A DNA stretch of 64,000 nucleotides from Calycina herbarum (Eukaryota; Ascomycota; Leotiomycetes; Helotiales; Pezizellaceae): positions 231,355-295,354 of the forward strand of contig LLEY01000073.1 of NCBI GenBank assembly GCA_001414485.1, given 5' to 3'. Position 1 is the stretch's first letter, and each line of letters starts with the position of its first letter. Under the pieces are notes generated by a model. The model made no database searches and was not told the DNA's origin. It worked only from the letters and a program-made list of their open reading frames with translations. Positions 11,503 to 23,561 of the stretch are shown piece by piece. The translations under genes were made by a program, and so were the position numbers.

Positions 11503-13415
11503 GATTGATGCTGAGATGATTTTATTTGCTGGTACTTCCTATGTTTTGAAATTAAGAGGCGCTGCTGGTAAAGTCTTACTTTGGGAGAAGAAGTCTTTAA
11601 GCTTAAACGTTTGATGAATTTACCGCACACGGTCCAACTTATAACCCGCCCGATGGGATAAGAACAAGCTCCAGGGGTACAGGGCTACAGACCGGTTTCC
11701 CATTGTGGTGGTTTCCCATGAGCTACGCCGCAACTCGAATTGATTTGGGGGTCTGGAAATAAAGTGTGGAAAAGCAGTGCATGCGTTAGTATACCACTCA
11801 AAGCTTCTCATTGCTAGCTCATACACTGGATCTACGCAACCAACACCACTTTCACCGGCGTCTCTCTAGAAAAGGGTACCTCTGCGGCGACTGCGCATCT
11901 GGGTGCTTCTCAAAACGGAGTAAGCGTAAGTTAAACCAATGAGCGACGGTCTTGGTCTGTTAACCCCATGGACTCTCTTGGACCCGCCCAGATGGAATCA
12001 GTTGAATCGAGGGGGTGCCATGGCACAATAGATTCTCAGCCCTAACAGTGTCGAAGCGCTGCTCGTAGAACAGGGCCCCCATGATTTCGCGAATAACTCT
12101 GGGTTCATACAGGGGTAATTTACGACTTGCCCAATCATCACTCAAGGGGAATTGGATTTCTCCTGAAGACACCCCGGAAGCGAAAGGGACCCCAACTCTA
12201 AACCTTCCCAACGGGAGCTCGTAAATAACCGCAAATGGAAAGCGACCGTGACAGATCAGTGGAAGTGGTGAGAAGTTGCGCTGTGCTTTCCGGATTGGGC
12301 TCTAGGGCTCTACGAGGAGACCTATGTTGCGGTGTGGTTCATCTGTTCCATCCTCCTCTGAGTTATGCGTTTTCATGGGTGATTGATGACTTCTTTGGGG
12401 TTATAGACGAGGCTGGTCCTTCTCTAGGCATCCGTATTCTTTCCTGCGCGAGCCGCTGAAGACAGGATACCGAAGGAAAATATCGCCGGAAGGCTTCCGC
12501 CGTCGTGATCATGATCGTGTAATCAAAGGGTTTGTAATGGTCAGTTAGGTATGACTGCATTTCAAAACATATGACATTCATTTTTTAAAGTCACGTCTTT
12601 TATTAGAAGAGAAATACTCATTAACTTCGTATATGTAGAGTTTATCAAGGGCAATCATTCCAGCAGCAAACGCTCCACTGCAAAAATTATGCCTCTCATG
12701 ACCCACATGTATCATCACACATCCTTCCGTAGGGCTAGATATGAGGCACTTCGTGTTGTCTGCACAAAATACAAGTTTCCCATTCATAGGGCATGGTTAA
12801 GGGTTACTAGTGCAATTGATATGCACCTGAGCCTAAGAATCCTCTACCGCATCAATAGACAGTCGTTCATTGGGTGTAATTCTATTTCTGTCGGACTAAT
12901 TTTTCAGTCGAACTATCTGTGGGCAACTATTCTCTTGTTGGCTGAGATGCAGATGGGGAATTTTCCGTGCTACGTGGGAGTACCGAATCTGGTGACGTGG
13001 AGGAACCCCCCTTCAAAGCCCTGATAAAGAATCCTTCGGTAGTTTTTCCGGCTTGATTTTTGTGGGGCAGATGATTGAGGATCTGTATCTTTGCCTCAAG
13101 CTGGTATGGATTTTGGCTCCGCATTACGTGGGGAGATTTCTTCAAGTTTGGGATTATATTGAAAGGTCTCTAGTCTGACATCGTTCGAGTATCAACAATG
13201 CTTTGAAGATAATTCATGATCAAAGCAAAGTTGGCTTCCGAAGCTTCGCAAAGATGTTGGAGAAAGTCTACTGAACTCCTTACGGAAAACCCCGATCTAC
13301 AGTGCCTGGTGTAGATCGTAATCTACAAGGAACAATGAAATGAGAATTCGATGTAGCTGCATGGCGAACACGTTATTTGGAATATTAGGCTTCATGAACC
13401 GGTATACGAAACAGG

Positions 13416-13446
13416 AAATACGAAATACGAAATACGAAATACGAAA
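13416..13446. repeat. Heptanucleotide microsatellite (AAATACG)4
   Basis: Four perfect tandem copies of AAATACG, directly readable. It is followed about 115 bp later by a 14-base poly-C run (13561-13574). Confidence 0.9.
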
Positions 13447-15195
13447 GGGGAAATATGCGATACAAATTAAGAAGGAGGAATTACAAAATACCCAGGGGAG
13501 CGAAATCCTTCAAATGAGAGGAGTACCGCTATAAATAATTTGTGTGCCAGTGCTTCTTTGCCCCCCCCCCCCCCGTCTACTTACTTTTTTTTTATATGCA
13601 ATTCGAATTGCATCTTTGTCCACGTAGGAACTTTCTCCTTATCCTTACTTGCTCATTTTCAAATGTACCTAATACTACGTATAACCGCTCAAACCACCCA
13701 ATTAAAGATATGACCCGCGGGCTGATCCATGGCAAACACGTTCCCTACACGTATGCATAGTTCCATTGCATGTATCAACAACCTTCTCTGATAACCCTTG
13801 ATTTCCTGAAAGCTTTGCAGAAATTCTCGAACGTTCATAACCCTGACCCCCTCTTTTCATCCGGGTGGTAACACTTCTGGCAACCTTTTCCAAGAACGAG
13901 GCCTCCCAATTCTATTTCCGCTTTCTCTCTGTTTTTATTAGCTTTACTCTGGAACAGAGATGGCCAGCCTTTTCTGCACCTGCATTAGCACGAGAGCGAG
14001 TGCGGAGAATTTCCAGGGCCCAACCCGCCTCCCGCTTGACGTCGAATGGGAAGTTACTCCTCGTACTTTGTGAACGCTTGGCTGAGTGCCCCTTTTCCTG
14101 CCCAATTCCTCCTCACATCTATGATTCGTTTCATTGGCGAAGCTGAAAGGTCAAGCATTCTCAGGTGGTGTTTTGGAATTAAATCTGCAGCTTCATGCTC
14201 GTGGCAATTCATGTGCCTCATTTCCTGCGGGCAAATCCTCAACCACACCCTCTCCGTTGTTTACATCTCCTGATCATTTATTTCTGTTTCTCACTCCGAA
14301 CTTGCGGAATCTTCGCAGTTTGATCCTTCGAAGTTTGAATCATCAGAGTTGGGTTTCATTGCATTATGTCTTCGCCTCCGGATAAAGAGAAGTATTGCCA
14401 TGGATAATACTAGAATCCAACTGCACCTCTAGCAATGATTCCTACTATCACTTATCAGGAGATTTTCCTCTTTTTGTTACCCTCGGTGAGGTCCGACTTT
14501 CCTTTACTGGAGTCCATCAAATGGAACACTTCCGAAGGATGAAGCCCTTGATTGTATGTCAAATAACTGATCCACGGTATTGAAACTTGGCACGATAACC
14601 CTAAAAAGAAGGTCAATGACTCGATTGAAATGAGCTTAATCACTTATGAGAGAAGGTGGGAACGAAGCTCGTGATAAACAAAACGAGAAGGCGCCACGAC
14701 TCTGATCATTTTCCAAAACTTGTTTGAAGATGCAGTGTGGGTTTGGCGCAACTTTGGATATAAAACACTGATTCCTTACCTTGCTGGTTACCGTAATTGC
14801 GACAATTTCGAAGGCACTCAATGTATTAAAATCTAACAATCGTAATGGAGTGTTTGTTAATTCAATTGATCTTGTCTCTGGGGCTTTGTAGAGACGTATT
14901 CGTAATACTACGTCACGCTATCTGCATAAAAGCTCGAGAGAAGTTTCTTTTCGATTGAAACATTATCGAGGCCCCGTCGAAGGAAACCCATTCAGCCCCT
15001 TGAAGATCTAAAATGCCAACCATAAGTTACTTGCTGAGGTTGACGTTGAGTCTTGGTCCAGTCCCGATATAAATGACCCGGAAATATAATTTTGACAGGA
15101 AACAATGTTGTTCTCGCTGCTTACTGAATTATAGCTCTTCAAATTTACTCTACCCAGGTGTTCAAATTTGTTTTGTTAGGCTCGTGATAAATAAT

Positions 15196-15385
15196 AAAAG
15201 CGGCAGTAAATACTTTGCTTGCGTAGCTCTCCTATGGCTTTCGTGACTCTCATTATTCTAAACAATTAATCTAAAACATTGAAGAAACTTAAAAGAACCT
15301 GAATTTTTAGAACAAGCAACTTCAGTTATTCATTTTGATTCATTCTAGAAAGTTAGAACGACAAGAGCTACTTACTGCCGCTTTT
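15196..15385. mobile_element. MITE-like element with 14-bp terminal inverted repeats
   Basis: AAAAGCGGCAGTAA at 15196-15209 is matched by its perfect reverse complement at 15372-15385, with weaker pairing beyond. The interior is AT-rich and non-coding, about 190 bp in total. A clear target-site duplication is not visible. Related sequence, with similar tips or an interior like TTTTTAGAACAAGCAACTT, is seen near 8.84, 20.35-20.51, 33.83 and 37.85 kb. This suggests a small non-autonomous DNA transposon family. Confidence 0.6.
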
Positions 15386-16811
15386 GTTGTTCTGTATTGA
15401 CGAAAATGATCTCAGCGCCAAACCTCCACAAGAGATATTATCCAGTTCCGTGAGTGATGGAAAGCCTGGATTCATCAACAGTGCCGATTTTCCAGAAAGG
15501 TTGTATAGATTGAAAATTTTCAAGATTTTACAGGGTTTTCGGGGTTCGGGGTTTGTTTAGGATTAACCGGGACTCTTTTTTACACCACTTTTTCAAGGCC
15601 AAATCATCCTTCAACGACACAACAGACTTGTCCATCCACTCCAGGAAAGGCCATACCATAATAGATACATTTTAAATGATATCAAAGCTTGTGAAAGCTT
15701 ATATTGCGGAACGGCCCGCTACCTACGAAAGGGGATCAGGTCCGGATGCCCCGGACCAATATCTTGAATGCGCTGCGTTACAAATGCCGAGATGTAGTGC
15801 CGAACTGGCACCTACAGCACCACAAAGATAATGCGATATATTTTTCTGTGGATTTAGATGGAGTTCAACCGTTTGTTTCACGGTTGTGGCGGTCTGATGG
15901 CGTAGAGACGCCGAGCCTTTTCCACGATACTCCACCACCCAGCGTCGATCTGTTCAAATTCACAGGAATGATGTATCCGCATTCTGAGATTTTCTCGATG
16001 TGGCAATCCAAATAACAATCAATTAAAAAGTTTCCCTCCAAAGGACTGACTTGACAAACGTCACTGAGAGGTCTCAACCCTTGGATCTCACCTAAGCTCT
16101 ACCCCCCCTACAAGTGTCATTAGATAACTTCACTGGTCCTGTGTCAGGTCCCTTAACAACTTTAATGGCCTTGCACCAAAGGCTACTCTCTCAGGGAATG
16201 CAGAGCATGACCAGATGTTCCCACGTCGTATTCCCCTGTCGCTGTTCACGTTTTGAAAAAGGGATGGAAGGGGTTAGAAAAAGGTTCGCTTGTCATCCAA
16301 GGAACCTGAGTAATTGGGTAAGAAACTAGTTATGCCGTAAGTGAGTTCCATTTCATCGGTCTGGCAACTAGGCTACCTCGAAACGAGAATCCTGGAATAG
16401 CAGCTTCCATGAATTAACGAGAGTGTCACTCGAGGTTTTCATTCATCTTGTATGATGCAGAATCCAATTTTTATCTGTGAGACAGAGATAGCGCCTTATC
16501 GAAGACTCTGTTGCAGGGTTATTGAAGTCGTTTGACCCTCAAGTTCCCACATTCTCATAAGCTGAGAAGGGCTCCACGTCAGACTCCACATATGATTTCG
16601 GAGAGCTCTCGGAGATCTTTTGGAGCATACTTCCGTCCAAAGATATCCTCTACAAGGGCAAAACCGTTGCCGCTCCGATGGTTGAATTAGTCTCAGCTAT
16701 CTTTGTTTCCTTAAAAGCATCCAAGTCGCTCGTTTCTTGTCTTTTTTCCTTCTTTCTCATAACAGAATTCGTTACCATAATCAAACTTCACCACACCCTT
16801 CAGCAAATCAA

Positions 16812-19800
16812 ATGGGCTCTTTATCCTCTCCTATCAAATTTGGCAATCGTCTCTTGCCCAACACAGTCGACGAAATAAGCGTCGAAGATCCGCAACGGGT
16901 GTTATATTCCACACCTTTGGGCCAGACTCCCGCTGATGGCTTCCAATCGGTCACTGCCTCCGAATTTGCAAATGCCGTCAATCGTACTTCATGGTTTCTT
17001 GAAAGAACTCTTGGGGGAAGAGGTGTGGATTTTGAGACTCTAGGATATATTGGTCCAAGTAAGTATCCAGAAAGCCCATCAATAGCCGCGTTCTAACAGA
17101 AGGAAGATGATATCAGATATTTCCTCCTCGTGTTAGGGGCAATAAAAACGGGATATAAGGTCAGTTTGTCCTTGAAAATCATCCAATGAACCGAACACTG
17201 ACAATGACTAGCTACTGTTAAACTCTCCCAGAAATAGTGCGGAAGGTCATGTTGCCGTAGCGCAGGCCGTAGATTGCAAGAAATGGCTTATCCCCGAAGG
17301 TGTCAACATTGATTCGATACTTGAACTTCATCCAATGGAAACTTTCCAAGTTCCATCACTCAATTCCCTCCTAGACCCTTCGCCGGTTGCTTCATACAAA
17401 TACGATAAAGACTTTCAAGCTGCTCGCCAAGAGCCAATTGCTATAATCCACACTTCTGGTAGGTAATGGGGACACTGTTTTCCCACTTCCTTTCTCTTGA
17501 ATCACTCCTGGACCCCAGCATTTATCCTATGCCAAATCCCGGGACATTTTTTGATAGGCAATACTGACTCCCCCATCCTCTAGGATCTACTGGACATCCC
17601 AAACCAATTATTCTAACCCACACCTATGTGGCTGCAGTTGATGCATTCAACGACTTTGAAGACTACAATGGATGTGAAAATCTGTCTCGGGGCTGGTACA
17701 GAAGGCGTGTCTATGGAAGTCTTCCCTTCTTCCACGCCGCTGGATTTTATAGTGGGCTTACAATGGTCATTTTTGGGGGCGCAATCTGCGTTGTGAGCCC
17801 TCAAAGTCCGAGTATACTTTCTGTGGAAAACATGCTCTCTCATGCTAATCTGGATGCTATTTGTGTCGCACCCTCGTAAGTTACATATCCCCCAAGTTGT
17901 GTAAGTGATCTATGTTACTAAGAATAACTATAGGGTCCTACAGGAGATCTCAGAGACACCTTCGGTCCTTGAGAAAATGAAGAAATTGGAATGGGCCTGT
18001 TATGGCGGCGGTAGGCAACATAAAAATGCGTGTCGGAATATTTTCTAATTTTTCCAGGACCCCTATCTAAGGCATCTGGAGACCGTGTTAGCAAATATTG
18101 CGAAGTCCAAAATCTTTTCGGCACGACTGAGTGTGGAGTCTTCCCCCTTCTCAAGTCGTATGACCAGAGAAAAAACTGGAACTACCTGCACATCCACCCA
18201 AATATGGGCGTGGAATTTCGTCCAAACGGGGAAAACGTTTGGGAGATGTTTCTTGTCCGGAAACCTGAATTGGAGAAGTACCAAGCTATCTGGGCAGTAT
18301 TTCCCGACCTCAATGAGTATTCTCTACACGATCTTTACAAGAAGCATCCAACCCAGCCAAATTTATGGATCTATCATGGAAGAGATGATGATATTATTGT
18401 TTTAAGTAATGGGGAGAAGGTTACCCCGGTCACAATACAGCAAACAATTGAAGAGCACAAAGCAGTTCGAAGCGCACTGGTCATCGGGCAAGGGAAATTC
18501 CAGGCGGGTGTGATAATCGAGCCTGTCGACGGAATTCCAACCGAAGAGGATGAGAACAGCAAAGAGTCCTTGATAGACAGCATCTTCGAGTATGTGGAGA
18601 GGGCAAACAGGGTGTCTCCCGGGCATGCACATATTGATCGTCAACACATCCTCCTCACAACCCCAGAAAAGCCTTTCCAGAGAGCTTCAAAAGGTACTCT
18701 TATAAGGAAAGCGATAATCAAGAAGTACGAAGACGAAATCGAGGAACTCTATTCGGACAGATCGCTTACCAATGGAGTGCGTTATGACAAAACTACAGCT
18801 GAAGAACTTCACAAGGGAATTCGGGCCACGGTGCTATCTATATCTGGACTCAAGGATTTCGCGGACGATGGGGACCTTTTCGCTGCTGGGGTAGATTCTC
18901 TTCAAGTGCTAAACCTACAGAAACAGCTTCAGGCAGGAATTGGCCAATGGGAAGGTGTTGATTCAAGGCTCATTTATTCGCACCCAACGATTGACAGTCT
19001 GTCCCGAGCTGTCTGGGGATTACTGCACCCAGAGGACTCATCGGCTTCTGCTTCTTCGCTCGATGCAATGACCGCAATGTTGGAAAAATATACCAAGAAT
19101 CTACCAAAAGACGTCCGAATCATTTTGACGGGTAGTACGGGATCGCTTGGTTCTTATTTACTGCATACTCTGATGAACACCAAGAGGGTAAAACAGATAT
19201 GGTGTCTGAACCGGTCTTCCGACGCCCAAGCGAGACAAGTCAAAATCAACTCGGAGAGAGGACTTCGGACGGATTGGCATGCAGCAAACGTGCACTTCTT
19301 GAAAGCAGACTTGTCGGAGCCGTTACTTGGGCTGGCCGACGAAGAATACACAACAATGTTGGACAAGGCAACTCATATAATCCGTAAGTACTTTCGAAGG
19401 TCAATTGGTCAATTTTTCTAACACTATCCCCAGATAATCAGTGGCAGGTCAATTTCAACGTTCCCCTTAGTTCATTTGAACCACACGTCCGAGGTGTGAG
19501 GGCCCTTGTCGATTTCTCTTCGGCTTCTACCCATGATACACAAATACTATTCGTCTCATCCATCGCCGTAGCCCTCAATTGGAAGCAGCCCAACTCGGTT
19601 CCAGAAACTATCATCAAAGATTTTACGGTTGCTGGTATGGGATACGGGGAGTCGAAACTAGTAGCAGAAAATGTTCTAGGCGAAGCTGCTGGATGCGGTA
19701 TTCCGGTGAGTGTTGCTAGAGTTGGGCAAATTGCTGGGCCAGTCCTTCGAGGAGACAAGGGAATGTGGAGTCCACAGGAGTGGTTACCTACTGTAAGCGC

Positions 19801-20309
19801 CCCAGGATTTAGAAGTCGAAACTATACACAATTTACTGACCACTATCCAGATTGTAAAATCCTCGGCCGAGATCTCGGTCCTACCCCAGGACTTGGGAAA
19901 CATGAATGTCATCGACTGGATCCCTGTCGACGTGCTCTCCCAGATTATGGTAGAGCTTGCTCTAGAAACCCAGGAGCTAGATTTAGATCATGCGAGAGTC
20001 TTTCATCTTGTAAATCCTCATGTTACGACCTGGTCGTCACTTCTTCCACTAGTCAAGAAGCGACTCAATACGAGATCAGATAAGGAAGTCGGGATTGTTC
20101 CGTGGAAAAAATGGGTCGAATTGATTCGGCAGGCTGGTGAGAATGTTACCGGCCACAAGCTGCTTGGTTTCTTCGAGGCTTTATCTGAAGAGGGCAAACA
20201 GACCAAGTTCAACACCAGTAAAGCTCAGGGTTCTAGTACTTATATGAGACGTCTGGGGGCTGTTGATGGAGAGCGTATGGAATTATGGATGCAGCAATGG
20301 GGACTATAG
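16812..20309 (+). CDS. NRPS-like adenylation-thiolation-reductase (A-T-R) enzyme
   Basis: Eight exons: 16812-17058, 17107-17159, 17212-17458, 17584-17875, 17934-18010, 18058-19383, 19434-19792 and 19851-20309; 1019 aa. The A domain covers about residues 1-560, with the AMP-binding IIHTSGSTGHPKP at about 178-190, FFHAAGF, LFGTTECG and YHGRDDDIIVLSNGEK. The carrier domain has GVDSLQVLN (phosphopantetheine Ser about 586). The C-terminal thioester reductase has TGSTGSLG (663-670) and GYGESK (Tyr818, Lys822). The family activates a carboxylic acid with ATP, tethers it, and releases it as an aldehyde or alcohol using NADPH; it is related to alpha-aminoadipate and aryl-acid reductases. The substrate cannot be read from sequence. 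The gene is tail-to-tail with an FAD monooxygenase. All splice sites are GT/AG and no frame break is seen. Confidence 0.93.
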
Positions 20310-20978
20310 TATTTTTTCCGGGTTTTAAATTGTATGAATAACAGTCTCGTGGTGGAAGAAAAAAGCGGGAGTCTACCTGAACCTCGTTGTTCTGAATTTT
20401 CAGAGTAATTTGAATAATTCCCAGGGGCTAGGTCTTTTAGAACAATCAACTTTTATTACTCAGCTACTTCGGTTGAAACTTATCGAAAGCTATTTACTGT
20501 CATCCATCGCCTTCAAACTGCCCCTTCGCTTAACAACCCGAAGAACTTCACCACAAGGTGGCAGGAGAGGTAGGTCATGCGATGTTGACCTCGTCAATCT
20601 GCCCTGGGAATCGGATTAAACCTAGCTCCTCACAGAAGTATTATCCTTTCTGGGTACTTTTAAAACGAGCCCGTTAGAAGAAGTCTACTTGAGTATCCCG
20701 CAAAACATTTACCGAGTCCAGTTACAAACACGTGATACTTCGCCAAGAGTGTAATTATTTGAATTTTTTCGGGTTTGCTTAGGAATATTGGTTGATGGTC
20801 TCGAGAATGGTCTCGAGAATGGTCTCGAAAACTATTCCGCATGTGAAACCACCTTATAAAAAGATCAAAGATTTCTTCAACTTTCTCATTTTCAATATAT
20901 GAAGCTTCTTCGTCGGTGACCTTTTCTACGGTGCCACAACTCACATCGTCAAATAACTAAGCGAGAAAGGTAAGTAAC
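20310..20978. other. Convergent intergenic region, A-T-R / FAD monooxygenase
   Basis: No supported gene. It holds a diverged relative of the 15.2-kb MITE-like interior at about 20.35-20.51 kb and three tandem copies of a 12-mer (ATGGTCTCGAGA) at 20795-20830. The short ORF across that repeat is probably spurious. Confidence 0.55.
20795..20830. repeat. 12-bp tandem repeat, 3 copies
   Basis: ATGGTCTCGAGA is repeated three times, with a final variant ending CGAAA. Each full unit contains a TCTCGAGA palindrome. Confidence 0.85.
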
Positions 20979-22514
20979 TTATTTCCCGATATTATCGCCT
21001 TCTTTGGCCAATCCCCCCTTGAACAATGGACTGTCCATCATAGTCGCCCAGTCATGTACAGCATTCGTGTTCTCATTACTCGCAAGTACTGCTTCATTAC
21101 CACGTGGGACTAGCTCGGCTTCATATCTCTTCACGGCAGCTGCAAGCTCAGCTGGTGTACGCTCTTTCATATCCCGAAGGTGTTGGAGGAGGTCTGCTGC
21201 ATCGGTGATAGCATTATTGAGACCTTGACCACGATCTGGAGTAGATTTATTAGTATAGATTTCTGGCTCCAGCATTACAAGTGGCGCTTGGATATCAACA
21301 CTCAATCATGGGTGTCCTTACGAAAAGTCATAGGGTGAGCAGCATCTCCAGCCAGTGTAACTAAACCCTTGCCGTCCCAAGGTTTTGTAGGCCAGTAACT
21401 AAGCCTGTTATGCCAGATTGGTGACTTGGGATCCATGGTAGCAAAAACTTCGTCAAATGGCGGACCAAACTCTAGACCTTTCTCATACCAGGTTTCGAGT
21501 TTAACTTCTTCTTTACCTTTGCCCCCAAGCCCCGTATCTTCGTCGGATCGCCAGGTCTGCATCATCATCCAAGTCCATTCTTCAGGGTCCTCTGATGAAC
21601 AATCGTGAACTATGAATTACCCAGCATTAGACTTTTGCATATACACAAAGGTTCGGGAAAATATTCTTACTGCTCATCCAAGTGAAGACTCCATTTGGGT
21701 GGAAAGTGATGAGATATCTCGGGTGCAAGGCTCTTAGTTTCAAAGATGCCTCACGACTTATTTTGCAGATAGTGACACTAGCAACAACAGGGGATCGGAT
21801 CAGGGCTGCTTCATCTACCCCCAGTAAATATTCTCGAACGACAGAGTGAGCTCCCTCCGCACCGATAAGGAGATTTCCTGTGGCTTGAGTGCCATCAGTG
21901 AAGGTTATGGTAACGGAATCCTCTCCACGTTCAATTGATTGGAGCTTTTTACCGAACTACATTTTATGAAGTCAGCAAATGCCATACTTCTACGTGCGAT
22001 GGTCGCAAACCTGGATATCAATATCTGCTGAGAGCATCTTCAACCAATTCCTTCTATGAATGCGCAAACTCCACGGCGCTGGTAAGTTTTTCATCAGTTC
22101 CCCCGTTTGACCATTATGAACTGGCATAACACTGCTCTCAGAAGGCTCGTAATTCGGGTCAGTCTGAACTGTCACGACTTTGGCCCTCTTTTCATCCGAA
22201 AGACATTCATCGAGTCGCGATTGAGCCCAGTAAATACCAAAGTTCCAATCGCGCGATCGTGCGAAAGGAGTTTCATCCTGCTCGAAGACGGTACAGGCAA
22301 TATTTACCTGTAATTATCAGCATTTCTCTTAATTAAAAGCAGATCTGGGCTCGGTGATAGCCTCGACTAACTTTCTGGAGGACCTGGGCAATGAGTAATC
22401 CCGCGGACCCTGAGGATACTCGTCAGTTCATAAATTCCTGGCGCATGAGATACGACTTCAAAGCGTACCACCACCAACGATCAATACGCGAAGGGCATTT
22501 GGTGGCTGATCCAT
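20979..22514 (-). CDS. FAD-dependent monooxygenase
   Basis: Six exons: 22514-22469, 22409-22372, 22307-22011, 21956-21671, 21609-21322 and 21235-20979; 403 aa. The first two exons are short but restore RVLIVGGGSAGLLIAQVLQK, the N-terminal GxGxxG dinucleotide fold. Downstream are LLIGAEGAHSVVREYL (the DG-like motif) and LAGDAAHPMTF, the GD motif binding the FAD ribityl chain, followed by RGQGLNNAITDA. This order is that of class A flavin monooxygenases, which hydroxylate or epoxidise small aromatic or polyketide substrates with NAD(P)H and O2. The gene lies tail-to-tail with the A-T-R gene, 669 bp apart, so it is a candidate tailoring enzyme. No break is seen. Confidence 0.9.
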
Positions 22515-23561
22515 TCCACAAACAATTTCTTTTGGCCCGGAGAATTTTTGGTGTGTTCACAGAAACCCCCCAAAAATGTGGAAAATAGTCCAAATTTTAG
22601 GAGTGATAGCTGAACAAGTAAGCGAGCGAGGGGTTATATAATGAAACCCCGGGCTGAACAGACGGAAGAATTGCTGACACATATTACTAAATACGGCTCA
22701 CTGCTACAGTAAGGAGTGCAGATGCGGGGTTGAAGTCGATAAGCTGCATGCTTATTACTGGCTAATATGAAGTGCTGTAAATTCGGTCTAAATATAGGTG
22801 GTAAGCAAACGCACCTACTCATGAAGATCTTTTACCGATTACGACCTCTTGAGGAGTCTTGTAAAAACTATTGAGTACGAGAGGGAACTTGTATCTAAAA
22901 TCAGAGCTACAGGATCCACTTAAACCTATTATTGCTAGAAAGAAATTTGATGGTTGTAAAATACCAGGGAACACTCTTGGCAGAAGCAGGGTCCCTGGCG
23001 AAATAATCACTTCCTTGAAGCTCAAAAACAGAAGAGACGAATCACTTTAGAGCTGATAGATTATGGAAGAGCAGGTGACTCAAGTCTGAATAAGAGGTCG
23101 CGTCGTTTTTCAGCGTATATCTCAACATCCATTTATCGAAGTACATTAACTTAATTTTTTAGAAATCAAAATGAAAGTGTTCCAAGCATCTTCAGAGAGT
23201 GTGTTTCATTGATTATACGCAGAAAATTGAAGGCCAAAAAAAGTAGTGAAGATAATGAAAGGGTTAACCCTGAGTATCAGATGCCTAGGTATTCGTTGGA
23301 GTTAACCTCGATCCACACAGAACGCAACATACCTCATTTGCGGACCACACCAATCCCGATCGCCGCATTCTTTGCCCCAAAATGCGATGATAAGTTGCTT
23401 ACTTGTGTATATAAAATTCAAAGGGGGTATGTGGACCGACTTTCTACTGAGTGGAGACCCTAACGACTAAAGTGAGTTGGATGAACGATGACAGACTGAA
23501 TTTTATACCTCGATAAACTAACTTTCTTCACGATCTGTTTCATCTATAAACAGACTCTCTT
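22515..23561. other. Intergenic, FAD monooxygenase promoter / amine oxidase 3' side
   Basis: About 1 kb. Small ORFs on both strands have no recognisable content. It should include the monooxygenase promoter on its left side. Confidence 0.5.

Larger units (their letters stand above)
11503..16811. other. 5.3-kb gene-poor region
   Basis: No ORF here has recognisable protein features; the longest (such as 15704-16015) encode nothing I can place. Contents seen: four copies of AAATACG at 13416-13443, a 14-C run at 13561-13574, and a MITE-like inverted repeat at 15196-15385. The last few hundred bases should be the promoter of the A-T-R reductase gene. Confidence 0.55.

Noticed and set aside
11960..12211. 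83-aa minus-strand ORF
   Set aside because: Reads somewhat protein-like but has no partner exons or known motif.
15704..16015. 103-aa plus-strand ORF in the gene-poor region
   Set aside because: No family resemblance and no flanking exons; kept only as part of the intergenic description.
20660..20944. 94-aa minus-strand ORF with RDHSRDHSRDH
   Set aside because: The repeat is a 12-bp DNA tandem; the ORF sits in a convergent 3' region.
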